Assembly: GCF_900113865.1 (NCBI RefSeq)
Contig: NZ_FOQY01000033.1
Span: 1-64,000, forward strand
Length of the DNA: 64,000 nucleotides
Direction of reading: 5' to 3'
Source of the DNA: Streptosporangium canum
Lineage (GTDB): Bacteria > Actinomycetota > Actinomycetes > Streptosporangiales > Streptosporangiaceae
Below are positions 51,398 to 60,688 of this stretch, in pieces (position 1 is the stretch's first letter; the number at the start of each line of letters is the position of its first letter). The position numbers and the translations under genes are program-made. A model generated the notes under the pieces. That model saw nothing but the letters and a program-made list of their open reading frames with translations. It had not been told where the DNA came from and searched no databases.

Positions 51398-54300
51398 TTA
51401 GACGCCGTCCTCATCCACGACGACGGAAGAAGCGTCCTGGGACAGCGCCGCCGCTCCGAGGGGCCGCAGGCCCTTGTCCGGGGCTGAGGAAGCGATCGCG
51501 TAGCGACCCAGGACGTTGAGGTGGGCGTGGCCCAGCGGGGACAGCCTGGCCACGTCCTCGTCCTTGACCGGCACTTCCTGGGCGCGCCGTTGGTCCACGA
51601 TCGCCGACAAATACTTCGAATTCCACAAAACCACGGCATTGAGCACGAGCCCTAACGCCGCTAACTGATCTTCCTGGCCTTCCCGGTAGGCCTGCCGGAT
51701 CTTTCCGGCGTTGCCGTGGCAGATCTTGCGGGCCAGGCGGTGCCGGGACTCCTGGACGCTGAGCTGCTTGCCCAGGCTGCGGCGGTAGCTGGAATCGATC
51801 GGGTCCAGCATGCCGAGCAGGTGCATCGTCTTGTCGATGCGGCCGTACTCGGCGAACGCCTGCCCCAGCGGGGTCGGATGACCCTGGCGGGCGAACATGC
51901 GCAGTAGGTCGTAGGCGCGCACCTGGTTGGTCACCAGTGACCCGGCGACGCGGAGCATGTCCGGCCACTGAGTGGTGATCTTCTTGGTGTTCAGCTTGTT
52001 CCGGGCGATCGCCTCCAGTACCCCGTAATCGCTGGCGGTGCCGTCGGGCAGCTCGGCGCGCCAGAACCGCTGGTCCCCCAGGTCGGCGAAGCGTGGCGCG
52101 AACCGGTAGCCGAGCATGGCGAAGATCCCGAACACCATGTCGCTGTCGCTGGCCTGGTCCGTCGTGACCACCTCGGGTTTCGGCCCGGCGTCCAGGTTGA
52201 TCAGGCAGTCCAGGATGTACAGGGAATCGCGGGGCGTGCCCGGCACGACCATCTGCCCGATCCCCGCAACTTGATCATTTATCGCGTTGAGCCAGGTCAG
52301 ACCCCTTTTGTAGCCGTAGTACTTGGGTGAGGGCCCAGCATTGATCGTCTTGACCGGGACGACGAACCGCAGCCCGTCCACCGACGCCAGCAGCCCGCCG
52401 CCCCACGCCGCGACGATCGGCACCTTGCCCTGGTGCTCGATCAGGATCGCGTTGGCCGCGGCATGGGTCTCGGCGCGCACATAGTTCTGATCCACGTGCG
52501 AGAGCCGGCCACGGGTCAGCGCCTCATCCCCGGCCTTGATCACCGGCGTCAACCCGACGTTGCACGCCTCGCTGATCAACAGCGCCACCAGCGATGTCGG
52601 TAGATCGATCATGCGGGTAGAGATCTCGGCCAAGTGCACGTAGGCGTCCAGGAAGCCGGTCCAGGCGTGCACCTCCAGCAGCAGTTCCGGCAGGTCGATG
52701 CGCGGCAGCATCGCCTGGCAGGCGGCCCGTAGCCACGCCAGCGACTCGCTCTCACCCAGCGCGCCGAGCTTCTCCACCGACAGCCGGGCTCGCCCGCCCC
52801 CGGCGGGGGTCACCACCGAGACCAGCGCGTCCTCGCCCGCCTCCTCCAGCCGGGCGGCCATCTGCTTCCAGGCCGCGTCCAGGGCCAGGACCTTGCCGTT
52901 CAGGTGCTCCGCGACTGGGTCGGTGAGCGACAGGGAGGCCAGCACATCCTCGGCGATCGCCTCCCACTGCGCCCCGGCCAGCAGGTGCGCGCGCGGGTCG
53001 GCCCAGCGCAGCGACGGCGAGGCGAACACATCCCGGACCGTCAGGGCCCGCATCAGGTGCTCCAGCACGCACACGACGTACGCGTCACGATCCACCGCCC
53101 CCTGCGGCAAGTCCGGATGGGCATACACGGCCCGCTTCCACGACGCGGTCACCAGCGTCGCGTCGATCTCCTTGGGCAGCAGCGGCTTCTTGCTCACCTG
53201 CCGCCGCGACAGCTCCGGCAGCCGACGTACCGCGGCCAGCACGCGCCGCCCGCCCGGCGCCGCCGCCAGCGCCTTGGACTCGCCCAGCAGCCGCAGAAAC
53301 GGGCGCACCGTGTGGTACTTCTCCACCAGCGCGGCCCGCATCGCCGCCTCGGCCGCACCGTCCTCCTCGGGGACAAGTTCCTCCACCACCTCCAGCGCGG
53401 CACGGACCTGATCCTTGCTGGTGCCGGCGATCTCGGCCACTGCGGTCCACATCGCCGCCGGGTCCAGGTCCACGCCCTCCTGGTCGACCAGGTCAAGCTG
53501 GTCGACCAGCACACGCCCGGCCTTGGCCACCAGCTTGGAGGCCCGCTCCAGCCGGGGCAGCATCCGCAGCCGCTCCTCGGCGGACTTGCGACGGGCCGGG
53601 CTGATCAACCGGGTGGCCATCAGCAACGCGAACAGATCCAGCGCGTCGTCGATCGCCTCGGCCTCCAGACTCCGGGTAACCGCCAGCAACGTCGCCGTCC
53701 GGCGCGGCTCGACCAGCCGGTCCAGCGCCGGCGCCTTGCTGCCCGCGCCGTACTTGGCCAGGGTCTTCATCCGCCGCACCGGCACCTTCGACACCGCCAC
53801 TCGGCCCAGCCCGAAGGCGGCAAGGCCGTCCACCCGCTGCAGCGCCCGCACCATCTCCGTCCCTGACGTGCGCTTGGGCGCCTGCCGCAGCTTCTCCAAC
53901 TCCGAGACGCGCGAGCCCTCCGGCACCACCAGCAGACCCGACAACGCCCCCGGCAGGTCCGCATCGGCACGGCGCACCTGCTTGGCCACCACTGCGTACA
54001 TGCGCACATCGGCCCGTTCCCGCACGCTGCCCACCAGCCGCTCAAGCACGGTCACCCCCGGCAACAGCAGCCGATGCCGCCGCAGCCACGCCACCGACTG
54101 CTCGAACAACGCCACCGGCCCCTCGGCGTGCGTCCACGCCCTGCCGTGCAGGAAGGTCCGGAACTGGCGCGCCAGCTGCCGCCCGCTCCAGCTGTCCCGG
54201 TCTTCGAAGGTGTGGTAGCCGTAGATGTCCCGGATCACCCACGCGTGGTCATAGGCCGTCTGGGCTCGAACGGCGTACTTCTTGACCTGCGAGGCATCAC

Positions 54301-54559
54301 CGATCCCCAGTTGCTCGGCCAGGTAGTCCACCACCGGCCAGGGCACCGCCAGCGGATCCTCCAGGAACAACCCCTTGTACCGAACGGTCCCGATCTGGAC
54401 GGCAACGCCCAGCCGGTGCGAATCGGCCCTCGACTGGGCGATCAGGTTCCGGTCGAAGTCATCCAGGAAGAAGAACTTCTCCAGATCCGACAGCGACGGC
54501 ATCTCGGTGAATGATGCGTAGGCCGCCCTCTGCTCAGCAGACAGGAATTCCGCAGGCAT
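51398..54559 (-). CDS. tnpA: Tn3-family transposase TnpA (DUF4158 type), intact
   Basis: 1053 residues from ATG 54559, normal family length. The N-terminal DUF4158 domain reads PAEFLSAEQRAAYASFTEMP, SDLEKFFFLDDFDRNLIAQS, VPWPVVDYLAEQLGI; the middle is helical; the DDE domain has the first Asp in LLASVDGLRFVVPVK, the second in EVVTTDQASDSDMVFGIFAM, and the Glu region in IRQAYREGQEDQLAALGLVL with NAVVLWNSKYLSAIVDQ following. No frameshift or stop is seen. It ends about 90 bp before the right terminal repeat begins (54648). It may also supply transposition to the related miniature elements, although their ends differ. Confidence 0.9.
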   Translation of the reverse strand: MPAEFLSAEQRAAYASFTEMPSLSDLEKFFFLDDFDRNLIAQSRADSHRLGVAVQIGTVRYKGLFLEDPLAVPWPVVDYLAEQLGIGDASQVKKYAVRAQTAYDHAWVIRDIYGYHTFEDRDSWSGRQLARQFRTFLHGRAWTHAEGPVALFEQSVAWLRRHRLLLPGVTVLERLVGSVRERADVRMYAVVAKQVRRADADLPGALSGLLVVPEGSRVSELEKLRQAPKRTSGTEMVRALQRVDGLAAFGLGRVAVSKVPVRRMKTLAKYGAGSKAPALDRLVEPRRTATLLAVTRSLEAEAIDDALDLFALLMATRLISPARRKSAEERLRMLPRLERASKLVAKAGRVLVDQLDLVDQEGVDLDPAAMWTAVAEIAGTSKDQVRAALEVVEELVPEEDGAAEAAMRAALVEKYHTVRPFLRLLGESKALAAAPGGRRVLAAVRRLPELSRRQVSKKPLLPKEIDATLVTASWKRAVYAHPDLPQGAVDRDAYVVCVLEHLMRALTVRDVFASPSLRWADPRAHLLAGAQWEAIAEDVLASLSLTDPVAEHLNGKVLALDAAWKQMAARLEEAGEDALVSVVTPAGGGRARLSVEKLGALGESESLAWLRAACQAMLPRIDLPELLLEVHAWTGFLDAYVHLAEISTRMIDLPTSLVALLISEACNVGLTPVIKAGDEALTRGRLSHVDQNYVRAETHAAANAILIEHQGKVPIVAAWGGGLLASVDGLRFVVPVKTINAGPSPKYYGYKRGLTWLNAINDQVAGIGQMVVPGTPRDSLYILDCLINLDAGPKPEVVTTDQASDSDMVFGIFAMLGYRFAPRFADLGDQRFWRAELPDGTASDYGVLEAIARNKLNTKKITTQWPDMLRVAGSLVTNQVRAYDLLRMFARQGHPTPLGQAFAEYGRIDKTMHLLGMLDPIDSSYRRSLGKQLSVQESRHRLARKICHGNAGKIRQAYREGQEDQLAALGLVLNAVVLWNSKYLSAIVDQRRAQEVPVKDEDVARLSPLGHAHLNVLGRYAIASSAPDKGLRPLGAAALSQDASSVVVDEDGV

Positions 54560-54647
54560 GCCAGCAACGTAGGACCAGCCCACCCACAATCAACCCACAG
54601 CGATCAACCTGTTACAAAGTGAGCTTTTCAATCTCCCGCAGCTCCAT

Positions 54648-54691
54648 GATCATTCTTATCGATAACGACTGTCCGCCGGTTCCTCAACCCC
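54648..54691 (-). repeat. Right terminal inverted repeat of the 10.2-kb transposon
   Basis: Ends CCGCCGGTTCCTCAACCCC on the plus strand; partner of 44467-44510. Confidence 0.88.
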
Positions 54692-55123
54692 GTGGTGGGC
54701 GGGCGCGGCGAGATGGTCGAAGACGACTGGCACGACGTTCGAGCCGTGATCCGGCTGGACGGTGAGACCTTCACCACCTCGGCGGTGCTCGGCCTGGAGG
54801 ACTTCTCCCACCTGGAGGTCGTCTTCCTCTTCGATCGGATCAACCCTGCCCAGGTGCGCACCGACCCCCGTCCCCCACGGGGGAACCCGAGCGCGGCCCC
54901 TGTAGGGATCTTCGCCCACCGCGGGCCGTACCGCCCCAACCGTCTTGGTGTCTCCCGCTGCCGACTCCTCGCCGTGGACGGCCTGAACCTGCACGTCGCC
55001 GACCTGGACGCGCTGTCAGGCACACCGGTCCTGGATATCAAGCCGTACCTGATCGAGTTCGCCCCCCGCCATCCGGTCACCCAACCGGCCTGGGCCACCG
55101 ACCTCATGAGCGCCTACTACTGA
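54692..55123 (+). pseudogene. trmO/tsaA-like methyltransferase, 3' part
   Basis: From the transposon edge the frame reads VVGGRGEMVEDDWHDVRAVI, LGLEDFSHLEVVFLFDRINP, VRTDPRPPRGNPSAAPVGIF, AHRGPYRPNRLGVSRCRLLA, LSGTPVLDIKPYLIEFAPRH, stop 55123. This is the UPF0066/TrmO fold (SAM-dependent tRNA N6-methyltransferase of t6A in the E. coli enzyme), with its RPN-x-G signature. Joined to the 15 codons at 44421 it gives about 157 residues, the whole protein. The bacterium therefore lacks this copy unless the transposon excises. Confidence 0.85.
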
Positions 55124-55203
55124 GGGTCCGGCCGGCGGGTCCCCGCCGGCCGTCCAGTGGTCGGCCTGGTCGCAGGGCCATGGCCTCTCGTAGACGACAC
55201 CCA

Positions 55204-55394
55204 TCGCCCGTGTCTGTGACCAGGCCGAGCGCAGATTCTCCGGCTTTCTTGTGCCGGGACTTGGCCATCAGCATCAGCAGGCTCGCCCCGGCCTCGCCAA
55301 GGTGAGTCAGGGCCGAGTGGCGGAACTCGTGCAGGTCCCAGCCCTCGCCCGGCCCACCGGCGGCAAAGAGCGTTCGTCGCTCAGAGCGGATCAC
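55204..55394 (-). pseudogene. Tyrosine recombinase C-terminal fragment
   Basis: The reverse strand reads [34 protein letters not shown], the HxxR and following helix of phage-type integrases (HeFRHS.lThL.E.G.s..mLMa.SRHkk). A frameshift near 55240 leads to RSAW and loss of the tyrosine motif. The N-terminal two thirds are absent. Confidence 0.7.
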
Positions 55395-55599
55395 CTGACT
55401 GCTGACCCGCTGGCCCCGGCCCGAGGTCGAGCTGTTTGCTCATGTCGAGCTCGAACTTGCCGTACAGGTTCAGCGTGGTCACGCTCGCGCCCGGAAGCGA
55501 CTCTGCTGAGCCTGTCGCGAGCACACACCTCAGCCGCCCGGTCACGGGCTCGTCTGGACTTTATCATCCTTAAGTTATATAAGTGGTGGATGAGATTGT

Positions 55600-55790
55600 T
55601 GCCTGTGCGCACTCGACGTGCTCGGCGGCGCGGTCGGCACCTCCGGTGCCCGTACGGCCTCACCTCCGTGCCACTCGGGGAGGTCGGCATCTACCTGGAG
55701 CGCTTTCGCCGGTTCTGGAGCCGGCGCCTGGACGCGCTGGGTACCGATCCCGCGCGCGCCCGGCGCGAGCGCCGCCATCCGCTTGGCGAG
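55600..55790 (+). pseudogene. ArsR-type regulator C-terminal scrap
   Basis: The frame reads VPLGEVGIYLERFRRFWSRR, LDALGTDPARARRERR, like the last helix of the AHSA1-coupled ArsR regulators (compare WLAEQRTSWERRLDRLGDYL in the gene at 12290). No winged helix precedes it. Confidence 0.35.
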
Positions 55791-55819
55791 ACGCCGTCCA
55801 CGGATTGCACCGGGCACGC

Positions 55820-56205
55820 GGTCCGGCGGGCTGGGGCGGCACCTGGGTACCGCAGCTGGTCGGCGTCTTCGGCGCCGGGATGGTCGCCGCCGCCTTCTTC
55901 TCCGCCGATCCTGCCGGCGGCCTCCCGCCGGGGACGCCCCTCGGCCCGCCCACGAGCATGAGCACGCCCGAGATGGTGCACTTCCTCGTTTCCGGGGTCA
56001 CCTTTCCTGCGCTGATCGCCGTGTGTTTCGCGTTCGGCCGGCGGTTCGCGGCGGCCGAACGCCGCGGCTGGGCTGCCTTCAGTATGGTGACCGGCGCGCT
56101 CTTCCTGGTGGCCTGGATCTCGATCTTCGCGATGCAGGGGTCCCAGGTGGCTGATGTCGCCTTCGCCCTCGCCATCGCGCTCGTCCTGGCCTGGACACAC
56201 CCGAC
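55820..56205 (+). pseudogene. DUF998-family membrane protein, internal fragment
   Basis: The frame reads PQLVGVFGAGMVAAAFFSAD, PPTSMSTPEMVHFLVSGVTF, IAVCFAFGRRFAAAERRGWA and AFSMVTGALFLVAWISIFAM, i.e. three helices typical of DUF998 (d1..G.H....). Both ends are joined to unrelated reading, so the protein is truncated. Confidence 0.65.
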
Positions 56206-56219
56206 TACCCTGTTCTGTC

Positions 56220-56420
56220 CCATGAGGCCGGGTACGCGGCCGGCGGGTGAGGGGCCGCCGAGTGCGATGTGTGCTCGGTGCTGATGCCCAGGCTGGTGAA
56301 GTGGGTGTGGGCGCGGTGCCAGAAGGCGGCGGTCTGTTCGATCCCGTCGAGCAGGATTTCGGTGCAGGCCAGGCGGCGTGGATATTCGGCGAGTTTGTCC
56401 GATCTCCAGGTGTGCCACAC
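56220..56420 (-). pseudogene. Transposase fragment (IS481-like integrase core)
   Basis: The reverse strand reads DKLAEYPRRLACTEILLDGI, then AAFWHRAHTHFTSLGIST, matching the segment before the VLTDNGS motif in IS481/IS3 transposases. The catalytic Asp itself is not reached. Confidence 0.6.
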
Positions 56421-56474
56421 AGGCGATCTACAGCCTTGAAGGCTGACTTGTCAGATAGGGAAGGTTTTGTCGGA

Positions 56475-58088
56475 ATGCGCACTTTGCGAGCGACCCTTCT
56501 TATTCTCACTGCGGTCCTGACCTGCGCATGCGGGCCGAAGGGTCAGCCGGTGCGCGGTACCCCGTCGGCCGCGGCTTCCAGTGCTCCATCCTCGGCGCCG
56601 CCCTCCACCCCAGCCGCGACAGGGGGGAGATATGTGAGCGAGGGCATGGCCGGTTTCTACATCGCCACCCCCTTCAGAATCGAGGTGCAGGCCATCGATC
56701 GGCACGCCAAGCTGACCGTGTTACGCATGGAGATCATGACCACGGCGACCACCAACACCGCTGGCGACTTCGGCTACGGCACTCTGCCGACCTCCTTCGC
56801 CAGGTTCAGGTTGTTCGACCCGATCGGCAAGAAGACATACTTCACCCTGCGCGAGAACGACAGCAACGGCGACGCCTTCGGCACCAGGAACCGCAAAGCC
56901 GCTTTCGACTATCCCGAGGACTTCGTGCCAGGCGTGCGCTACCCGGTCGAGGTCTACTTCCCGCCGCTTCCCGCCACCGCCAAGACGATGTCGATCGTGC
57001 CCGACCTGCCGATGGGCCCGATGACCGGCATCCCGGTCACCGACGGCGACGCTGAGCCGACCGCCCGTGAGCGCAGCTCCTCTGACCTGCCGAAGACCGG
57101 CGACTCGTTCCAGTGGCCCGTCGTCGTGCCGAACGGGGAGATCTGGTCAAGCGTTTCCGACCTGAACGAACTGGTGGAGACACCGGTGATGACCACCACG
57201 CAGGCGGGCGACACGGAGACGATCGGCCTGCGCACCGACGTACTGTTCGCCTTCGACAAAGCGCGTCTGAGCACGAAGGCGGCGGCCGTACTCGATGACG
57301 TGGTCGAGGAGACCAGACGACGGGCCGACCCCGCCAAACCGCCCATCACGATCACCGGTCACACTGACAACAAGGGCGACGACGGTTACAACCAGACGCT
57401 GTCGGTCAAGCGGGCCGAGGCGGTGCAGAAGTATCTGGCCGCCAGGCTCGGCAGCGACTACCAGTACAGACCGGAAGGCAGGGGTGAGAGCGACCCGATC
57501 GCCAAGAACGAGAAGCAGGACGGCAGCGACGATCCCGCAGGGCGGGCCAGGAACCGCCGCGTAGAGATTTCCTATTCCATCAAGCAACAGGGCCCGGACG
57601 TGACCATCACCACGAGCCCCTCCGCCGGCCAAGTACGCGGCTCCACCGTGGCGCCGGCCCCCTTCCGTGCCGATCCAGGAGCGCGGGTGGCCGGTTTCAC
57701 CTGGTCGCTCCGCAGCCGGCTGGACCAGCTCAAGGTGGACGTGCTGCCGCTCTATCGTGACGGCGCCTACGTGGTGGCCTCCTTCGACATAACCAAGGCC
57801 AACGACGGCACGTTCGTCCCGTTCCCCGCCCCCTTCTCCGGGTGGGACCACCCGTTCTCCGCCGGCTCCGATTTCGGCGCGTTCATCCTCGTCGATCCGG
57901 CCACCAAGGCGCGCTACCACCCGCTCAAGATGTACACGGAGTTCGTCGAGAACTTTGTGCCCGCCCTGGATGCAGGCGAGACCAGCAGGGCCTACGTCTA
58001 CTATCCCGCCCCGCCCGACGACCGCACGAGCATCACGCTGGAGGTGGCCAACGGAGGCGTCTACCCGGGAGTCCCCATCGAACGCTGA
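56475..58088 (+). CDS. Lipoprotein with an OmpA-like peptidoglycan-binding domain
   Basis: 537 residues. The signal peptide ends in a lipobox (RATLLILTAVLTCACGP; lipidated Cys at 17 or 19), then a Ser/Pro linker to residue 50, and a DUF4352-like beta domain (MAGFYIATPFRIEVQAIDRH). About residues 255-375 form an OmpA domain: DVLFAFDKARLSTKAAAVLD, ITITGHTDNKGDDGYNQTLS, VKRAEAVQKYLAARL, RARNRRVEISY, with the meso-DAP-binding Asp/Arg pair typical of OmpA. A second beta domain follows. It is probably an envelope protein tied to peptidoglycan. Confidence 0.87.
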   Translation: MRTLRATLLILTAVLTCACGPKGQPVRGTPSAAASSAPSSAPPSTPAATGGRYVSEGMAGFYIATPFRIEVQAIDRHAKLTVLRMEIMTTATTNTAGDFGYGTLPTSFARFRLFDPIGKKTYFTLRENDSNGDAFGTRNRKAAFDYPEDFVPGVRYPVEVYFPPLPATAKTMSIVPDLPMGPMTGIPVTDGDAEPTARERSSSDLPKTGDSFQWPVVVPNGEIWSSVSDLNELVETPVMTTTQAGDTETIGLRTDVLFAFDKARLSTKAAAVLDDVVEETRRRADPAKPPITITGHTDNKGDDGYNQTLSVKRAEAVQKYLAARLGSDYQYRPEGRGESDPIAKNEKQDGSDDPAGRARNRRVEISYSIKQQGPDVTITTSPSAGQVRGSTVAPAPFRADPGARVAGFTWSLRSRLDQLKVDVLPLYRDGAYVVASFDITKANDGTFVPFPAPFSGWDHPFSAGSDFGAFILVDPATKARYHPLKMYTEFVENFVPALDAGETSRAYVYYPAPPDDRTSITLEVANGGVYPGVPIER

Positions 58089-58158
58089 CCGGCCGACAGC
58101 TCACCAGGACGCTTCCGGACACGGCGGCACAGACGCCAGTTCACGCTGTTGAAGGTGA

Positions 58159-58500
58159 TCAGCATGACAGGAAACGCTCGGACGGATCGGGCGTATCCGT
58201 GGCGCGGGCCGGACGACGCCTCAGCTCCAGCAGCAGCCGATCGTCATACTCCACCGGGTCATAAACCCCGTCGGTATCGGCCGGCAGAGCGCCCGACAGC
58301 GCGCACAACTCCAGCAGCTGATACCAGTCTCTCCCCGATCGCGCCAGGCGCGACATGTCGATGCCCAGCACCAGCCCGACGTGCCCCAAGGTGATCTCGG
58401 CTACCAGCCGCTGAAACCCCGCACGGCCTACCGCGCTCGCTGCGGACTCGCCCAGATCATCGTCGATCACCATCACCCGATAGGCCCGCCCACCCGCTCG
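58159..58500 (-). pseudogene. Large serine recombinase fragment
   Basis: The reverse strand reads VIDDDLGESAASAVGRAGFQ, RLVAEITLGHVGLVLGIDMS, RLARSGRDWYQLLELCALSG, the second half of the resolvase N-terminal domain (E.SRlaRs.rdw..ll). The nucleophilic Ser segment and all downstream domains are missing. Confidence 0.7.
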
Positions 58501-58589
58501 ACTACCTCGGCCGGCCGCAACAGCCCTTCACGGCCGATCATCGGTGTCGAGCCGGACTCGACCATCGGGCACCCCCGCCGAGGATGGAC

Positions 58590-58800
58590 GCCATCCGGTA
58601 GGCGGCGTAGGAGTCCGGTTTGCGGCGGCCGCGGTTGTAGCGCTGGGTGGTGCCGGAGAAGCCGCGGTCGATGTAGATCCGGTCCGGCTTCGACGCCAAG
58701 GGCGCACAGTTGCTCGGTCTGCACGATGACGTCCTGCCCGTTGGTGGAGCAGCGGGCGTAGCCGACCCGTCGTTGGCCGTCCATGGCCGGTGATTGTCCC
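58590..58800 (-). pseudogene. Serine resolvase N-terminal fragment with frameshift
   Basis: From about 58780: RRVGYARCSTNGQDVIVQTE (the catalytic Ser in RCST), then after a frame change DRIYIDRGFSGTTQRYNRGR. It ends at about residue 60 and is a different recombinase from the one at 58159. Confidence 0.65.
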
Positions 58801-58953
58801 GCATGGCCCTCCGTCACCGGGACGGCGCCCGGAACACCACTGAAAGTTGCTGTGAGCTAGATCACGGTTGAGGTTGACCTTGGGTCAGGGTGGAAGCTCG
58901 TCGCAGCGGCACGACGCCGACCGGACATAACAGATTCGAAGGAGCAAACCACC

Positions 58954-60522
58954 ATGTCCATCACCCTTTCCGACCAGGACAAGAGCACCCTGCGGACCGC
59001 CGCATACGGCGCGGTCTCGTTGGTTGCCGCTGCCGGTGCCGCCGGCGGCATGCCGCAAAAGATCGCCACCGACGGCAGCATTGCCCTGGCGTCGGCGACC
59101 GGCCTGATCGGGCACGTGCTCGGCGACAGGTCAAAGAGCATCAAACTGGACAGCAAGTCCGTCGCCGCACTCGCCGACCAGGTGCTACCGACCCTGACCG
59201 CAGCGGTGACCCTGCTCGAGAAACAGGCTCCGGCAGAGGCCGACAACTTCCGCAGCATCGTCCTGCTCGCCATCGAACCCGCCCAGATCCGTCATGGCCA
59301 CCCCAGCCCCGCCATGGCCGAGATGGCCCGCAAGATCACCGCCGCCCTCGATGCCGCCGGGGTGGCCACCGCGGACAGCGGGGCTGTGCCGGCGGCTGCT
59401 GCCAGGCAGGATCGCCCGGAGCTGCAGAAGGCGCTCGAGGAGATCGTCGATGACGGTTTCGTCGGGGTGTCGCTGCGCGTGCACGATGCGCGGGGCGAGT
59501 GGGTCGGCAGCGCCGGGGCGGCCGAGCTGGGTGGGGCCGCGAAGCCGCCGACGAACGGGCATGTCCGGATCGGCAGCAACACCAAGACCTTCACCTCGAC
59601 CCTGGTGCTGCAACTGGTGGCCGAGGGCAAGGTCGAGCTGGACACCCCGGCGGCGGACTACCTGCCCGAGTTCGGGCTGGACGAGCGGATCACGGTGCGA
59701 ATGCTGTTGCAGCACACCAGCGGGGTGTTCAACTTCAGCGGCGAGGTCTACGACGACGGGACGGTCGTGCTGGGGATCCCCATGCCCTACGGCCCCGCGG
59801 GCGCAGAGTGGCTGGACAACCGGTTGAAGACCTACCGGCCGCAGGAGCTGGTGGAGCTGGCGTTGTCCAAGCCGGCGCGGTTCGAGCCGGGGACGGGCTG
59901 GAGCTATTCCAACACCAACTACGTGCTGGCCCGGCTGCTGATCGAGAAGGTCACCGGCCGCACCTACGCCGAGGAGATGCGGCGGCTGATCCTGGGGCCG
60001 CTCGGGCTGTCGGGCACTGTGGTGCCGGACGCCTCGCCGGAGATCCCCGAACCGCACGCCCACGCCTACTATCGCCACGAGGACGGCGGGGAGCAGAAGA
60101 CGATCGACATCACCCGCCAGAACCCCTCCTGGATCTCCAGCGGCGGTGACATGATCTCGACCACTCAGGACCTTCACACCTTCCTCTCCGCGCTGCTGGG
60201 CGGCAAGCTCCTGCCGGCCTCGCTGCTGGCCGAGATGTGCACCCCGCACCCGACGGGCATCCCGAACATGGACTACGGCCTGGGAGTGTTCGTGCTGACC
60301 ACGGACGGCGGCGGCACCCTCATCTCCCACAACGGAGCCGCCGTGGGCCACGCGGCGCTGATGTACAGCACACCCGACGGCAGCAAGACCCTGACCGCCG
60401 CGCTGAACTGCGTGGACGACGCCGACTTGTCCATCGCAGCAGCGTTCCAGAGGGCCCAGCAAAGGCTCCTTGACGAGGTGTTCTGCGGCGGGCAGGCCGA
60501 TCCGGCTCAGCCGACGGACTGA
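58954..60522 (+). CDS. Serine hydrolase (beta-lactamase fold) with an unusual N-terminal domain
   Basis: 522 residues in one frame. Residues 1-150 are an Ala-rich helical domain (SITLSDQDKSTLRTAAYGAV, LALASATGLIGHVLGD-like segment, FRSIVLLAIEPAQIRHGHPS) also found alone as an actinobacterial hypothetical protein. From about residue 155 it is a class C beta-lactamase/D-Ala-D-Ala carboxypeptidase fold: SNTKTF (SxxK), WSYSNTNYVLARLLIEKVTG (YxN), LISHNGAAVGHAALMYS (HxG). No signal peptide is visible, so it should be cytoplasmic, unlike most of its family. Clear GGAG before the ATG. Confidence 0.85.
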   Translation: MSITLSDQDKSTLRTAAYGAVSLVAAAGAAGGMPQKIATDGSIALASATGLIGHVLGDRSKSIKLDSKSVAALADQVLPTLTAAVTLLEKQAPAEADNFRSIVLLAIEPAQIRHGHPSPAMAEMARKITAALDAAGVATADSGAVPAAAARQDRPELQKALEEIVDDGFVGVSLRVHDARGEWVGSAGAAELGGAAKPPTNGHVRIGSNTKTFTSTLVLQLVAEGKVELDTPAADYLPEFGLDERITVRMLLQHTSGVFNFSGEVYDDGTVVLGIPMPYGPAGAEWLDNRLKTYRPQELVELALSKPARFEPGTGWSYSNTNYVLARLLIEKVTGRTYAEEMRRLILGPLGLSGTVVPDASPEIPEPHAHAYYRHEDGGEQKTIDITRQNPSWISSGGDMISTTQDLHTFLSALLGGKLLPASLLAEMCTPHPTGIPNMDYGLGVFVLTTDGGGTLISHNGAAVGHAALMYSTPDGSKTLTAALNCVDDADLSIAAAFQRAQQRLLDEVFCGGQADPAQPTD

Positions 60523-60688
60523 GCACCTGTGACCCGCACGCTTCGAGGGGCGGCCCCCTTCCGGTCGTGCATCAGGGAGAACGCGAACCGGGGCCACGCC
60601 GAGCTGGGCGAACTCGGCCTGGCCCGTCCATGCGCTCGGCTATGGTCTGCCTGGTCGCCAGGTTCGAGCACAAGGCAGGATTGTGCAG

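Larger units (their letters stand above)
44467..54691. mobile_element. 10.2-kb Tn3-family transposon inserted in a trmO-like gene
   Basis: It is bounded by 44-bp terminal inverted repeats (44467-44510 and 54648-54691; 41 of 44 match; outer sequence GGGGTTGAGGAACCGGCGG). The contents from left: serine resolvase (-), a 2.56-kb block bounded by two 240-bp miniature elements, GNAT acetyltransferase (-), IS5-type transposase (-), sigma factor and MltG-like gene (+), and an intact Tn3-family transposase (-). A trmO-like gene is continuous across it once the transposon is removed, and 5-6 bp of target sequence are duplicated, as expected for Tn3 insertion. Confidence 0.88.
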
